Shown in pieces: positions 1 to 7,754 of a DNA stretch of 64,000 nt. A program made the position numbers and the translations under genes. Location: the NCBI GenBank assembly GCA_945861785.1, contig CAMAWD010000013.1, positions 1-64,000 of the forward strand. The letters are read 5' to 3'. Under the pieces are notes generated by a model. The model did no database searches and was not told the origin of the DNA. It was given only the letters and a program-made list of their open reading frames with translations. How positions within the stretch are numbered: the first letter of the stretch is position 1; every line of letters starts with the position of its first letter. Source of the DNA: Rhodoferax sp. OV413. Its GTDB lineage: Bacteria > Pseudomonadota > Gammaproteobacteria > Burkholderiales > Burkholderiaceae_C.

Positions 1-40
1 GTGAATTATGACGCATCATGCATTAAACTACGAGTATTGA

Positions 41-100
41 GACCTGACCCCACGGAGCTGCTTGGTCTGCGCCTGCCGCGACGCGCGCCAACGCCAACGC
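41..100. repeat. Intergenic repeat fragments related to the 3.5-4.0 kb island
   Basis: Bases 41-51 read GACCTGACCCC, the core of the tandem repeat found at 3907-4040. Bases 67-100 are an exact 34-base reverse complement of 3547-3580. The first 183 bases hold no convincing gene and look like the edge of another copy of the same dispersed intergenic repeat. This is read directly from the sequence; calling it one repeat family is inference. Confidence 0.6.
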
Positions 101-183
101 GGGACAGGCGACGAGTCGAAAATACCAACCCCCACGGCTGGCATGCAGGCACAGGGCCAAGTCTGAAGGTCCTCGGCGTAGTC

Positions 184-915
184 TCAGTCTTCCTTGGCGC
201 AGGGCCAGGTGGCTGGCGCCTTCAGGCCTTTCGGCAACACCGTCTTGGCGTCACCGCAGGCGGTATCGATCTGCCCCTGCACCAGGCCCAGCGCCAGAGA
301 CAGGTCGACACCGTCCACGCGGGTGCGGAACATGCGCGCCTGGGCCAGCTTGGCACCCGCCAGCTTGGTGTTGGCCAGGTTGGTGCGGGACAGGTCGGCA
401 CCGGTGAGGTTGGCGCCCAGCAGGACAGCGCCTTGCAACACCGCGCGCGGAAGTTCGGCCTTCGTCAGGTTGGCCCCCGTCAGGTCGGCGTCTGTGAAGT
501 TAGATCGGCTCAGCTCGGCCTTGGTGAGGTCGGCCTTCAAGAACCTGGCCTTGGTGAAATTGGTGCGGTAGGCGCTCAGCTGGACCAGCCGTGCACCACC
601 GAGCTCGGCATTGCTGAGCCGCACCCGGTCGACACTGGCGCGCGACAGGTCGGCACCGGCCAGGTTGGCCGACTCGAGGTCGGAGCCGTTCAGGTCGGCC
701 GCGCCGAGCTTGGCGCCACGCAGGTCGGCCTTGCGCAGGAGCAGGCGATATTTCTCGCAACTGTTCCAGTCAACGCCGGGGCCGGGAGCGTCGTCACAAC
801 CGGCAAACGCTGCCAGGGGGACCAGCGCCAGGGCAAGCAACAGTGCGGCGACACGCCCCGCGACCCGCGGTACAACACCCGCACGCCAGATTGAACCGGA
901 AATCGGAATTTGCAT
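184..915 (-). CDS. Pentapeptide-repeat protein, probably exported
   Basis: The 243-residue protein has a hydrophobic N-terminal segment at about residues 20-38 ending in AAFAGC, so it is probably exported and may be a lipoprotein, although the lipobox is not ideal. The middle (about residues 60-200) is a run of A(D/N)LXX-type pentapeptides such as ADLRG, AKLGA, ADLNG, SDLES and ANLAG, expected to form a right-handed quadrilateral beta helix. A short Cys-containing tail (ACGD...WPC) follows, as in other small proteins of this kind. The start at 915 was chosen because it yields the export signal; a longer frame upstream overlaps the opposite gene. It is divergent from the folate cyclo-ligase gene. 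Its partner and function are unknown. Confidence 0.8.
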   Translation of the reverse strand: MQIPISGSIWRAGVVPRVAGRVAALLLALALVPLAAFAGCDDAPGPGVDWNSCEKYRLLLRKADLRGAKLGAADLNGSDLESANLAGADLSRASVDRVRLSNAELGGARLVQLSAYRTNFTKARFLKADLTKAELSRSNFTDADLTGANLTKAELPRAVLQGAVLLGANLTGADLSRTNLANTKLAGAKLAQARMFRTRVDGVDLSLALGLVQGQIDTACGDAKTVLPKGLKAPATWPCAKED

Positions 916-981
916 GCCGATGATCTTACCCCCGCAACCAGGGTGTTGACGCCGGTCGCCGATGGCCACCATACTGAACGC

Positions 982-1563
982 ATGGGTCCCGGATGGCGAA
1001 GTCAACAACGCGCACAGCTGCTTGCACGGCGCATGGCGGTGCCACTCGGCGTGCGTCGCAGGCACAACACGGTCATCACCCAGATTCTGCTGCAGTCGTT
1101 TGCGGTCCGTCCCGGCGCGATCGTGGCCCTGTACTGGCCGTTCAAGGGTGAGTTCGATCCCCGCTTCCTGGTCCGACAGTGGCGTGCGACTGGCGCCCGT
1201 GCGGCCCTGCCAGTCGTGGTGCAGAAGGGCGCGCCGCTCGAGTTTCGCGAATGGTGGCCGGGTGTGGCCACCCGCAAGGGCGTCTTCGACCTTCCCGTTC
1301 CGCTCGACACGCAGGTGCTGCGGCCGGACATCTTGCTGATCCCGCCTGTCGGTTTCGACGCGCAGGGCTACCGGCTCGGATACGGGGGCGGTTATTACGA
1401 CCGCACACTGGCCGCAATCCATCCGGCGCCACTGAAGATTGGCGTGGCGTTCGAGCTGTCGCGCATCGCGAGCATCCACCCGCAGCCGCATGACATCCCG
1501 ATGGACGTGGTCGTGACCGAGACTGGCCTGCATTCACCCCGCGAGTTCATCCAGAAACGCTGA
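982..1563 (+). CDS. 5-formyltetrahydrofolate cyclo-ligase
   Basis: This 193-residue cytoplasmic enzyme converts 5-formyl-THF to 5,10-methenyl-THF at the expense of ATP. The diagnostic GYGGGYYDRTLA motif lies in the C-terminal third, preceded by LIPPVGFD. The basic N-terminal stretch (RRMAVPLGVRRR) and the length fit the family (about 180-200 residues). A start at 982 is preferred over 910 because the extra residues are not conserved-looking and would overlap the divergent gene. It ends 30 bases inside the end of the convergent alpha/beta hydrolase gene. The family is often called fau or ygfA. Confidence 0.88.
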   Translation: MGPGWRSQQRAQLLARRMAVPLGVRRRHNTVITQILLQSFAVRPGAIVALYWPFKGEFDPRFLVRQWRATGARAALPVVVQKGAPLEFREWWPGVATRKGVFDLPVPLDTQVLRPDILLIPPVGFDAQGYRLGYGGGYYDRTLAAIHPAPLKIGVAFELSRIASIHPQPHDIPMDVVVTETGLHSPREFIQKR

Positions 1564-2550
1564 CAGCACCGGCGCCCACAACGCCACATCGACGTCGGAG
1601 CCAAGGTGGCCGTGCGCAGTGTCGATCTCGACATAACGGGCATCGACACCCGCATGGCGCAACGCGTCCATCACCGGCGTGGCGAGCGATGGCGGGAACA
1701 CCGCATCGGTGCGGGACAGCAGGTACAAAACCCGCGCCCGAATCCGGCCAAGATCGTTCGTGACGTCATAACGGTTGATGGCACGGCCCAGCGTGAGCAG
1801 CGAATGCGCATCGAACTCCTGCGCCCACGGCCGCGCCTGGCGCAGCAGCTCGGCTTCGATGGCCGCCGCGTCAAGGCCTTGCGCGCGCAACGCCTGCTCA
1901 GCGCCGTACCGGCGAAGAGTTTCGACGCGCAGCGCGGTCATTGTTTGCAGTACGCCGTCGCCCGCGTAGCAGTGGCCGCCATTCCAGCCGGGATCGGCGG
2001 CGAGCCGGCGCAACAACGCAGCATCGTCGAATGGCGCCTGCGCACGCGGCGCGCTTTCCACCGGCACCAGGCCACGCATGAAGTCCGGAAACTCGACCCC
2101 CCAGGTGAAAGCCTGGAAACCGCCATACGATGGCCCGATCACGGCCACCAACTGCTGCACGCCCAGGGCATCGAGCAGACGGCGTTGCGCCACCACCATG
2201 TCCGCGACGGTGATCTGCGCAAAGTCCGGCCCGTACGGCCGGCCGCTGGTGGGATCGATGCTTGCAGGCGCCGTGGACCCGAAGGATGAACCCAGCATGT
2301 TGGAACTGAGCACGAAAAACCGGTCGGTGTCGAGCGGCCTGCCAGGCCCGAGCAACTTGCCCCAGCCGCCCGCTTCGATGAACCGGTGGCTCGACGTGAA
2401 CCCATGCGTCACCAGCACCGCGTTGCGTCCGTCCGGCGCGAGCTTGCCGTAACTGCAATAGGCTACGCGGGCGTCTTCGAGGACGCCTCCACCACGCAAT
2501 TCCAGCTTGCCTATCGACAGTGTCTGCGTCTGCGTCTGCGCGGTTTGCAT
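1534..2550 (-). CDS. MetX-like alpha/beta hydrolase (homoserine O-acetyltransferase family)
   Basis: The 338-residue alpha/beta-hydrolase-fold protein carries the nucleophile elbow GPSYGG (Ser141), an Asp in SRTDAVFPP and a His in TAHGHLGSD. The segment NMLGSSFGSTAPASIDP...YGPDF...ITVADMV is the MetX-family signature region, but genuine homoserine acetyltransferases usually read closer to NVLGGCMGSTGP here. A related acyltransferase or hydrolase is therefore as likely as MetX itself. The N-terminus has a QTQTQT run encoded by a short DNA repeat. The gene sits 34 bases downstream of phhA on the same strand, so the two may be cotranscribed. It overlaps the convergent folate gene by 30 bases. 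Confidence 0.75.
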   Translation of the reverse strand: MQTAQTQTQTLSIGKLELRGGGVLEDARVAYCSYGKLAPDGRNAVLVTHGFTSSHRFIEAGGWGKLLGPGRPLDTDRFFVLSSNMLGSSFGSTAPASIDPTSGRPYGPDFAQITVADMVVAQRRLLDALGVQQLVAVIGPSYGGFQAFTWGVEFPDFMRGLVPVESAPRAQAPFDDAALLRRLAADPGWNGGHCYAGDGVLQTMTALRVETLRRYGAEQALRAQGLDAAAIEAELLRQARPWAQEFDAHSLLTLGRAINRYDVTNDLGRIRARVLYLLSRTDAVFPPSLATPVMDALRHAGVDARYVEIDTAHGHLGSDVDVALWAPVLSAFLDELAG

Positions 2551-2584
2551 GGTTGACTCCGTTGCGGTTGACAACCAGGACGGC

Positions 2585-3463
2585 CTATGGCCCCGGCTTG
2601 CTCCGATGGTAACCACCGGTTCCGCGTTGCAGCACGCGGTCTTCGGCAAGCAGGTCACCCGGCTGCAATTCACCCTGGTTCGCCACCCGTTGGTAGACCG
2701 GCGCAAAGTCAATGCTGGCCAGCGCGAGCAGGTCGTCGAGTGTGTCGAGCACGAAATAGCTCTCCTGGAAATCGTCGATGCGGTAGCGGGTGCGCATCAC
2801 GCGCGCCAGCGCGAAACCGACATGGTTGGGCGACGGGTCGTCGAGCGCGAAGAGGCTTTCGATGGAAGACGAAGCGATGCCCGAGCCGTAGATACGCAGG
2901 CCATCGGCCTGTTGCACGAGACCGAATTCAACCGTGTACCAATAGACACGGGCCAGTTGGTGCAACACGCCCAACTGCCTCGCCCGCAAGCCGCCCACGC
3001 CATAGGCCTGGACAAAATCGGCGATCACCGGGTTCATGAGCATCGGTACGTGGCCGAACACATCGTGAAAGACGTCTGGCTCTTCCAGGTAGTCGAGCTG
3101 GTGCGGCCCGCGGATGAAGCTGCCGGCCGGAAAACGCCGATGGGCCAGGTGGTCAAAAAAAACTTCGTCCGGCACCAGGCCAGGCACCGCCACGACCTGC
3201 CAACCGGTTTGCGCCATCAGCACTTCACTCAGCGCACGAAAGTCGGGGATGGCGTCGGCACCCATTGGCAAGCGGTGCATGCCATCGATGAAAGCATCGC
3301 AGGCACGCCCGGGCAACAGCCGCGTCTGCCGCTCGAAAAGAGTCCGCCATACGGCATGTTCCTGCGCACTGTAGCCGGCCCACCCCTGGTCGATGGTCCA
3401 GTCGGCACTGGGCGCCTTCGCGCTGGCGGCTGCTCCGTGTTTGACCATGTCATTCGTTTTCAT
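2585..3463 (-). CDS. phhA: Phenylalanine 4-monooxygenase
   Basis: The 292-residue, non-heme-iron, pterin-dependent monooxygenase converts L-phenylalanine to L-tyrosine. The catalytic iron triad is visible: His133 and His138 in EPDVFHDVFGH, and Glu179 in YWYTVEF. The pterin/substrate-side segment FIRGPHQLDYLEEPD precedes it. The length matches bacterial single-domain enzymes; the vertebrate regulatory ACT domain is absent. A pterin dehydratase (phhB) or aromatic regulator is not visible next to it. The gene immediately follows the repeat-rich island, and its promoter probably lies at that island's edge. Confidence 0.93.
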   Translation of the reverse strand: MKTNDMVKHGAAASAKAPSADWTIDQGWAGYSAQEHAVWRTLFERQTRLLPGRACDAFIDGMHRLPMGADAIPDFRALSEVLMAQTGWQVVAVPGLVPDEVFFDHLAHRRFPAGSFIRGPHQLDYLEEPDVFHDVFGHVPMLMNPVIADFVQAYGVGGLRARQLGVLHQLARVYWYTVEFGLVQQADGLRIYGSGIASSSIESLFALDDPSPNHVGFALARVMRTRYRIDDFQESYFVLDTLDDLLALASIDFAPVYQRVANQGELQPGDLLAEDRVLQRGTGGYHRSKPGP

Positions 3464-3496
3464 TGCAAGCCCTTACACAACGCAAGCTGAGACTGA

Positions 3497-4238
3497 CTGC
3501 TTTGGGCCCATTGCGGACGTTCGTTGCCTGGTCTGCGTTGGCGTTGGCGTTGGCGTTGGCGTTGGCGCGCGTCGCGGCAGGCGCAGCCCGGCGGGGGCTC
3601 ATACTGTAGCGGTCGGGCGCTGAACGCGCCGACTGCCCTGTGGTGCTCGCCCGAGGGTCGGGCCGCAGAACTCACTGCCTTCACTTCGTTCTCTGCGTTC
3701 GGACAACCGCGGCCAAAATGATGACGAAGTGCGCTGCGCGCACCGACCCTCGGGCTGCGCTCCTCGGCGCTCCAGAAATCGCCCCCACCGGGCTGCGCCT
3801 GCCGCGACGCTGGGCTTTTGGTGTTCGGGAGGTCGGGGTCCGGCCTTCCCTGCTACGCACACTGACCCAGTCAGCAGGCGTGTCGGGCGGCCGTGGGGCG
3901 GCCGTGGGGTCAGGTCTTGTTTTGCCATATCGCAATGCAAGACCTGACCCCTTCCCCTCCCTCGATGTGGCAAAACAAGACCTGACCCCTTCCCCTTGGC
4001 AAAACAAGACCTGACCCCTTCCCCTCTGACCCCTTCCCCTCACCGCACTCCGACCAAGGCGCAGGATCAGGTCGGCGGTGCGTTCGGCGCAGCGGCATAA
4101 AGGGGGAGCCCGCAGGGCGGAGGACAGCCGCGGAGCCGAAGGCGCCGTCGGCCTGATCCCTCCACACCACTCCACCGGTATCCAGGCGGTCACGATTTCG
4201 GGAATGAACAACGAACGTCCGCAATGGGCCGAAAGCAG
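3497..4238. repeat. Gene-free repeat island bounded by a 30-base inverted repeat
   Basis: The 839 bases between phhA and arfB hold no convincing gene. Bases 3497-3526 and 4209-4238 are inverted copies of a 30-base sequence, 29 of 30 matching, with core GGCCCATTGCGGACGTTCGT. Inside are four perfect GCGTTG hexamers (3535-3558), two copies of CTGCGCCTGCCGCGACGC in opposite orientation (within 3547-3580 and near 3794-3812) and a tandem array (3907-4040). The bounding inverted repeat resembles the termini of a small non-autonomous mobile element, but no transposase frame is present and no target-site duplication was established. Confidence 0.6.
3907..4040. repeat. Tandem and inverted array of GACCTGACCCCTTCCCCT units
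   Basis: The unit GGCAAAACAAGACCTGACC followed by CCTTCCCCT (28 bases) occurs perfectly at 3969-3996 and 3998-4025. A shortened copy lies at 4026-4040, a variant with a different left half (ATCGCAATGCAAG...) at about 3929-3958, and an inverted copy at about 3907-3927. Units abut without unique spacers, so this is not CRISPR. The pattern resembles REP-like intergenic palindromic repeats of beta- and gammaproteobacteria; whether a RAYT-type transposase mobilises it cannot be judged here. Confidence 0.7.
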
Positions 4239-4302
4239 CCATTGAAATCTCTCGTACACCCGTGCCATTCATTGGAACCTCGTGTAACGTGCCCAGGCCT
4301 CG

Positions 4303-4713
4303 TCAATCCACCACCCGCGAACGCAAACCCTTGGTCTGCGCCCGGTGGGCCTTGCCTTCGAGACGGCGCTGGACGGAGCCGCGTGTCGGCCTGGTCGGGC
4401 GACGCGGTTTGGGTGGCTCGGCAACACTGTTGACGAGTTCGTGCAGCCGTGCATAGGCGTCCAGCCGGTTCATGTCCTGGGTGCGGTGGCCCTGGGCCTT
4501 GAGCACCAGCACGCCATCCTGGGTGATGCGTTTGTCGCGCAGGGCCAACAGGCGCTCCTTGACGCCGTCGGGCAGGCTGGAGGCGCCAATGTCGAACCGC
4601 AGATGGATCGCGCTGGAGACCTTGTTGACATTTTGCCCACCCGCGCCCTGGGCCCGGATCGCGGTGATCTCAACCTCGGACTCTTCGACCAACAGTGGCG
4701 CGGTGGCTGTCAT
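4303..4713 (-). CDS. arfB: Peptidyl-tRNA hydrolase ArfB (alternative ribosome rescue factor)
   Basis: The 136-residue protein has the class-I release-factor catalytic motif GGQ at residues 25-27 (RAQGAGGQNVNKV) and a long basic C-terminal tail (RRPTRPTRG...RRLEGKAHRAQTKG). In the ArfB/YaeJ family this tail enters the mRNA channel of stalled ribosomes. It releases the nascent peptide from non-stop complexes without stop-codon recognition; the codon-recognition domains of full release factors are absent. A start at 4713 gives the usual family length; an in-frame ATG at 4755 would add 14 unlikely residues. The gene stands downstream of aroQ with a 133-base gap. Confidence 0.9.
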   Translation of the reverse strand: MTATAPLLVEESEVEITAIRAQGAGGQNVNKVSSAIHLRFDIGASSLPDGVKERLLALRDKRITQDGVLVLKAQGHRTQDMNRLDAYARLHELVNSVAEPPKPRRPTRPTRGSVQRRLEGKAHRAQTKGLRSRVVD

Positions 4714-4846
4714 GGTCACCAACTTTACCCGCAACCAGCGGGCGCTGGTGCGCAATCAATGATTCACGCGCGCCACGGAGCGCGGATGCTCCGGTGTGGT
4801 GGTCGGGAAGCCGAAGAACTCCAGGTGATCTCCGTGTGCCGGTTGA

Positions 4847-5293
4847 TCATTTTTTGGCGGCCCTCGCCGCCGACACGCCGGCACGCAGCGCCAGCAGGTA
4901 GCTCTCGGCGCCAAAACCGCAGATCTGGCCGCGGACGATTTCCGAGAACACCGACACGTGGCGGAACGCCTCGCGCGCATGGATGTTGCTCATGTGCACC
5001 TCGACGATCGGGCACTTCAGGATTGCGAGCGCGTCCCGGATGCCGTAGCTGTAATGCGTCCAGGCGCCGGCGTTGACCAGAACCGCATCGACCGCCTCGG
5101 CATGGGCCTGATGGATCCGCTCACACATCGCCCCTTCATGGTTGGTCTGGAAATGGAGCACCTCGACACCCAATTCCTGCCCCAAGGCGAACAGACTGGC
5201 ATTGATTTCGTCCAGGGTCACGGTGCCGTACTGCGCAGGATCGCGTTTGCCGAACATGTTGAGGTTGACGCCGTTGAGCACGAGGATCTTCAT
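4847..5293 (-). CDS. aroQ: 3-dehydroquinate dehydratase, type II
   Basis: This 148-residue enzyme performs the third step of the shikimate pathway, dehydrating 3-dehydroquinate to 3-dehydroshikimate, and the family forms dodecamers. Visible family motifs are LVLNGVNLNMFGKRDP, the catalytic-loop Tyr22 (QYGTVTL), FQTNHEG, NAGAWTH and VEVHMSN. Two substitutions from the common form are NAGAWTHYSYGIRD (usually NAGAYTHTSVAL) and MSNIHAREAFR. This may be a catabolic or quinate-linked paralogue rather than the housekeeping copy. It lies 31 bases after the oxidoreductase gene and is probably in its operon, which fits a carbohydrate- or quinate-like catabolic role. Confidence 0.88.
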   Translation of the reverse strand: MKILVLNGVNLNMFGKRDPAQYGTVTLDEINASLFALGQELGVEVLHFQTNHEGAMCERIHQAHAEAVDAVLVNAGAWTHYSYGIRDALAILKCPIVEVHMSNIHAREAFRHVSVFSEIVRGQICGFGAESYLLALRAGVSAARAAKK

Positions 5294-5324
5294 GGGTTTT
5301 CTCCGAAATCGACAATAGTTGGGA

Positions 5325-6371
5325 TCAGGCCAGATGCACAGTGTGCCCGCTTCGCGCGGCCGCGGTGATGGCTTCGGTCACACGCAGGTTCTGCAACCCG
5401 TCGCGCGCACTGACCAGCGGTTGGGCTTCGGCGCGCACGACGGCACCGAAATGCTCCATCTGTCGGGCGAGCGGATCCTCGCGCACCATCCCCACGACGC
5501 CCTGCTCGAAGGGTTTCCACCAGGAGCGCTGGTCGGGGCCCGGGTAGGTCTTGAGCCGCATCGTGGGCACCGACAGGCTGCCATTGGTGCCGGTGATCAC
5601 GTAGCAGTCCTCGTCGTCGTAACTGGGGTAGGCCTTGTTCTCGCGGCTGGTGTGTTCCCAGTTGCGGGCGCTGGCCGCGGTGTCGCTGAGCATGAAACTT
5701 CCCAGCATGCCGCTGGCGAACTGCAACGTGATCGCCACCGTGTCCTCGACCGCAAAGCCGCGTACCGCATGGCTGGCAATGGCCTGCACGGCAATGATTT
5801 CACCACACAGCAGGCGCAGGTTGTGCACCTCGTGGATCATGTTGATCAGAATCGGTCCGCCACCCGGCTCGCGGCGCCACGGCCCGTCGTCGAAATAGTG
5901 GTCCGGCTTGAAGAACGTGGCGCTGCCCATCACCGTGACCAGGCGCCCCAGTTGGCCCGACTCCACCACGGCCCGCGCCTTGGCCATGATCGGGCTGTGC
6001 GCCCGGTGGTGTCCGATCAACAACCGTCCGCCACCGGTCTCCACCAGGCGCACCAGCGTCTCGGCTTCGGCCACTGTCGGTGCGATCGGTTTTTCGAGCA
6101 GCACCGCCAGGCCAGCCTGCAGGCATTGCATGGCCTGCGGCACATGCAACTGGTTGGGCGTTGCAAGGACGACGCCGTCAGGCTGGTCCTGTGCAAGCAT
6201 GTCGTCCAGCGACCGAAACAGTGGCACGCCGGCATCTGCCGCGGTGTGCGCCGCAGCGGGGGATGGATCAATCACCGCCGTCAGCGTCACCGTGGGGCTG
6301 GCGCATGCGATGGCGATGTGCGCCTGGCCAATCAGGCCCGCGCCTGCCACAGCGATACGGATTTTTCCCAT
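5325..6371 (-). CDS. Gfo/Idh/MocA-family NAD(P)-dependent oxidoreductase
   Basis: The 348-residue protein begins with a Rossmann nucleotide-binding motif (AVAGAGLIGQAH). It carries the EKP motif (LLEKPIAPT) whose lysine is catalytic in glucose-fructose oxidoreductase and inositol dehydrogenase relatives, followed by the alpha/beta substrate domain with GGGPILINMIHEVHNLRLLCG. Members oxidise a hydroxyl of a sugar, inositol or pseudo-sugar acid. The neighbouring aroQ suggests a cyclitol or shikimate-like substrate, which is inference. It is 14 bases downstream of the broken TetR frame and 31 bases upstream of aroQ. Confidence 0.85.
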   Translation of the reverse strand: MGKIRIAVAGAGLIGQAHIAIACASPTVTLTAVIDPSPAAAHTAADAGVPLFRSLDDMLAQDQPDGVVLATPNQLHVPQAMQCLQAGLAVLLEKPIAPTVAEAETLVRLVETGGGRLLIGHHRAHSPIMAKARAVVESGQLGRLVTVMGSATFFKPDHYFDDGPWRREPGGGPILINMIHEVHNLRLLCGEIIAVQAIASHAVRGFAVEDTVAITLQFASGMLGSFMLSDTAASARNWEHTSRENKAYPSYDDEDCYVITGTNGSLSVPTMRLKTYPGPDQRSWWKPFEQGVVGMVREDPLARQMEHFGAVVRAEAQPLVSARDGLQNLRVTEAITAAARSGHTVHLA

Positions 6372-6385
6372 GGCTGCGGCCCCGT

Positions 6386-6828
6386 CTACTTGCGCAAACT
6401 GGCCAACTCGGCCGACATCTCGCTCAGTGCAGCCGCGCCGACACTGTCGCTGAACTGCGCGATCACCGGCTTCATCTTTTCCGCCAGCATGAAGAAGGCC
6501 ACCGCCAGCCGGATGCAGCCGTCGTTGCCAGCATGGTGGTCAAAGGTGAAGCCACCAACCGACGCAATGCGTCCTCGGGCGGCAGGTCTTCCTTGCTGCC
6601 GAAGCAGCAGTGGACCATGCGCTTGCTGGTGCGCGTGGTGGCGGCAATCTCGTCGATGCGCGCACCGCTCAGGCCCTTGGCGGCAAACTCCGCCGTGGCC
6701 ACCTGCAGGACCTCGGCCATGGTTCGGGCCGGGTCGTTGGTACGGGGCGGCCTGACCAGCGCCATCTTGTTGGCGGCTGTTCGTCGGGGCAACTTCGCGG
6801 CGCCTCCGCTTTGTACTATTTCGTTCAT
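6386..6828 (-). pseudogene. Broken TetR-family regulator
   Basis: The first 85 or so residues form a TetR DNA-binding domain (RTMAEVLQVATAEFAAKGLSG...IDEIAATTRTSKRMVHCCFGSKEDL). The usual residues after GSKEDL are missing, so PPEDALRRLVA follows directly. The reading frame then shifts near 6540-6560 into the frame encoding FTFDHHAGNDGCIRL...IAQFSDSVGAAALSEMSAEL, which looks like the remaining effector-domain sequence. At face value the in-frame product is a 118-residue truncated protein. Its start overlaps the stop of the reductase gene by 4 bases (ATGA), so it was once part of this operon. A sequencing error could explain the shift but not the internal deletion. Confidence 0.7.
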
Positions 6829-7754
6829 TTTTCATGCTTAGGACCCGCATTGGCCTCCAGCGCACGGATGGCCAACACGACCGCGGTGTTGAAGGGCACG
6901 GCCAGACCCAAGGCACCGGCGCGCGCCAGCAATGCTTCGTTGAGGGCGCCGATCTCGGTCGGCTTGCCGGCCAGCAGGTGTTGCAGCATCGAGGGCTGGT
7001 TCATGCGTTCCCGGCAATGGTTCAGGATCTCGCCGCGTGGGTCGTGCTCGGGCAACACGATGCCCATGGCCGCGACCACCAGCAGGATTTCATCGATGAC
7101 ATGTTCCATCAGCGCCTGCGCCGGTGGTGTCTGCATGATCTGCGCTGGTCTCAGGCCCGTCAGGGCACTGATCGGATTGATGGCGCAGTTGTGCACGAAC
7201 TTGCTCCAGATCGCAGCCTCGACCTGGCCCGTGAGTTCGACCGCCATGCCCTGCCCACGAAACCGGTCGGCCAGTGCCTGCAGCCGCGGCGTGATGGCGC
7301 CAGTGGCTTCGCCCATGGTGGTCAGGCCCAGGTGGGTGTGCCAGGAGCGTGCCGGCCCCTCGCCAGTGCCACTGTTGTAGGTGACGCCTGCCATCACGCG
7401 TTGCGGGCCCAGCGCCTCGACCAGAGCCTCCAGGTTTCCAATTCCGTTTTGCAGCGACAAGGCGAAGCCGTCCGGCTTCAGGCAGGCCCTTGTTATGCCA
7501 GCCGCAGCGGGAGTGGCGAGCGCATCTACCAGCACCAGCGCCATGTCGACGGCCCCAAGTTGCGCCGGGTCAGAAGTAGCGCGCACCGCAATCGTCTGCT
7601 CGCCCAGCACGCCACGCACGCGCATGCCGTACTGCTGCAAGGCGGCAACCACATCGTGCCGTTGGTCAAGACACACCAGGTCGGCCCCGCTGCGTGCCAG
7701 CGCGGCACCAAAAATGCAGCCCATGGCACCGGTGCCGATCAGGGCGACTTTCAT
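6825..7754 (-). CDS. 2-dehydropantoate 2-reductase-like protein
   Basis: The 309-residue protein belongs to the ketopantoate reductase (ApbA/PanE) family. It has the N-terminal NADP motif GTGAMGCIFG, NGIGN in the middle, and the catalytic-lysine region IWSKFVHNCAINPISAL in the C-terminal helical domain. Its operon partners (RraA-like protein, TetR, Gfo/Idh/MocA protein) are catabolic rather than pantothenate-biosynthetic, so a role in reducing another 2-oxo acid is plausible; many genomes carry such paralogues. It overlaps both neighbours by 4 bases (ATGA at 6825-6828 and 7751-7754), which indicates translational coupling. Confidence 0.85.
   Translation of the reverse strand: MKVALIGTGAMGCIFGAALARSGADLVCLDQRHDVVAALQQYGMRVRGVLGEQTIAVRATSDPAQLGAVDMALVLVDALATPAAAGITRACLKPDGFALSLQNGIGNLEALVEALGPQRVMAGVTYNSGTGEGPARSWHTHLGLTTMGEATGAITPRLQALADRFRGQGMAVELTGQVEAAIWSKFVHNCAINPISALTGLRPAQIMQTPPAQALMEHVIDEILLVVAAMGIVLPEHDPRGEILNHCRERMNQPSMLQHLLAGKPTEIGALNEALLARAGALGLAVPFNTAVVLAIRALEANAGPKHEK

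Noticed and set aside
1-894. A 297-residue frame on the plus strand over the pentapeptide gene, and similar long frames opposite other genes
   Set aside because: They are antisense shadows of high-GC genes with repetitive composition (for example Val-Gly-rich runs opposite the pentapeptide repeats); the minus-strand product has a signal peptide and a known repeat.
3907-4040. CRISPR-like repeat array
   Set aside because: The 28-base units abut with 1-base or no spacers, one unit is inverted and others are truncated; there are no unique spacers and no cas genes.
4742-4846. Small gene between arfB and aroQ
   Set aside because: No start with a plausible ribosome site and no coding-like frame were seen in the 133-base gap.
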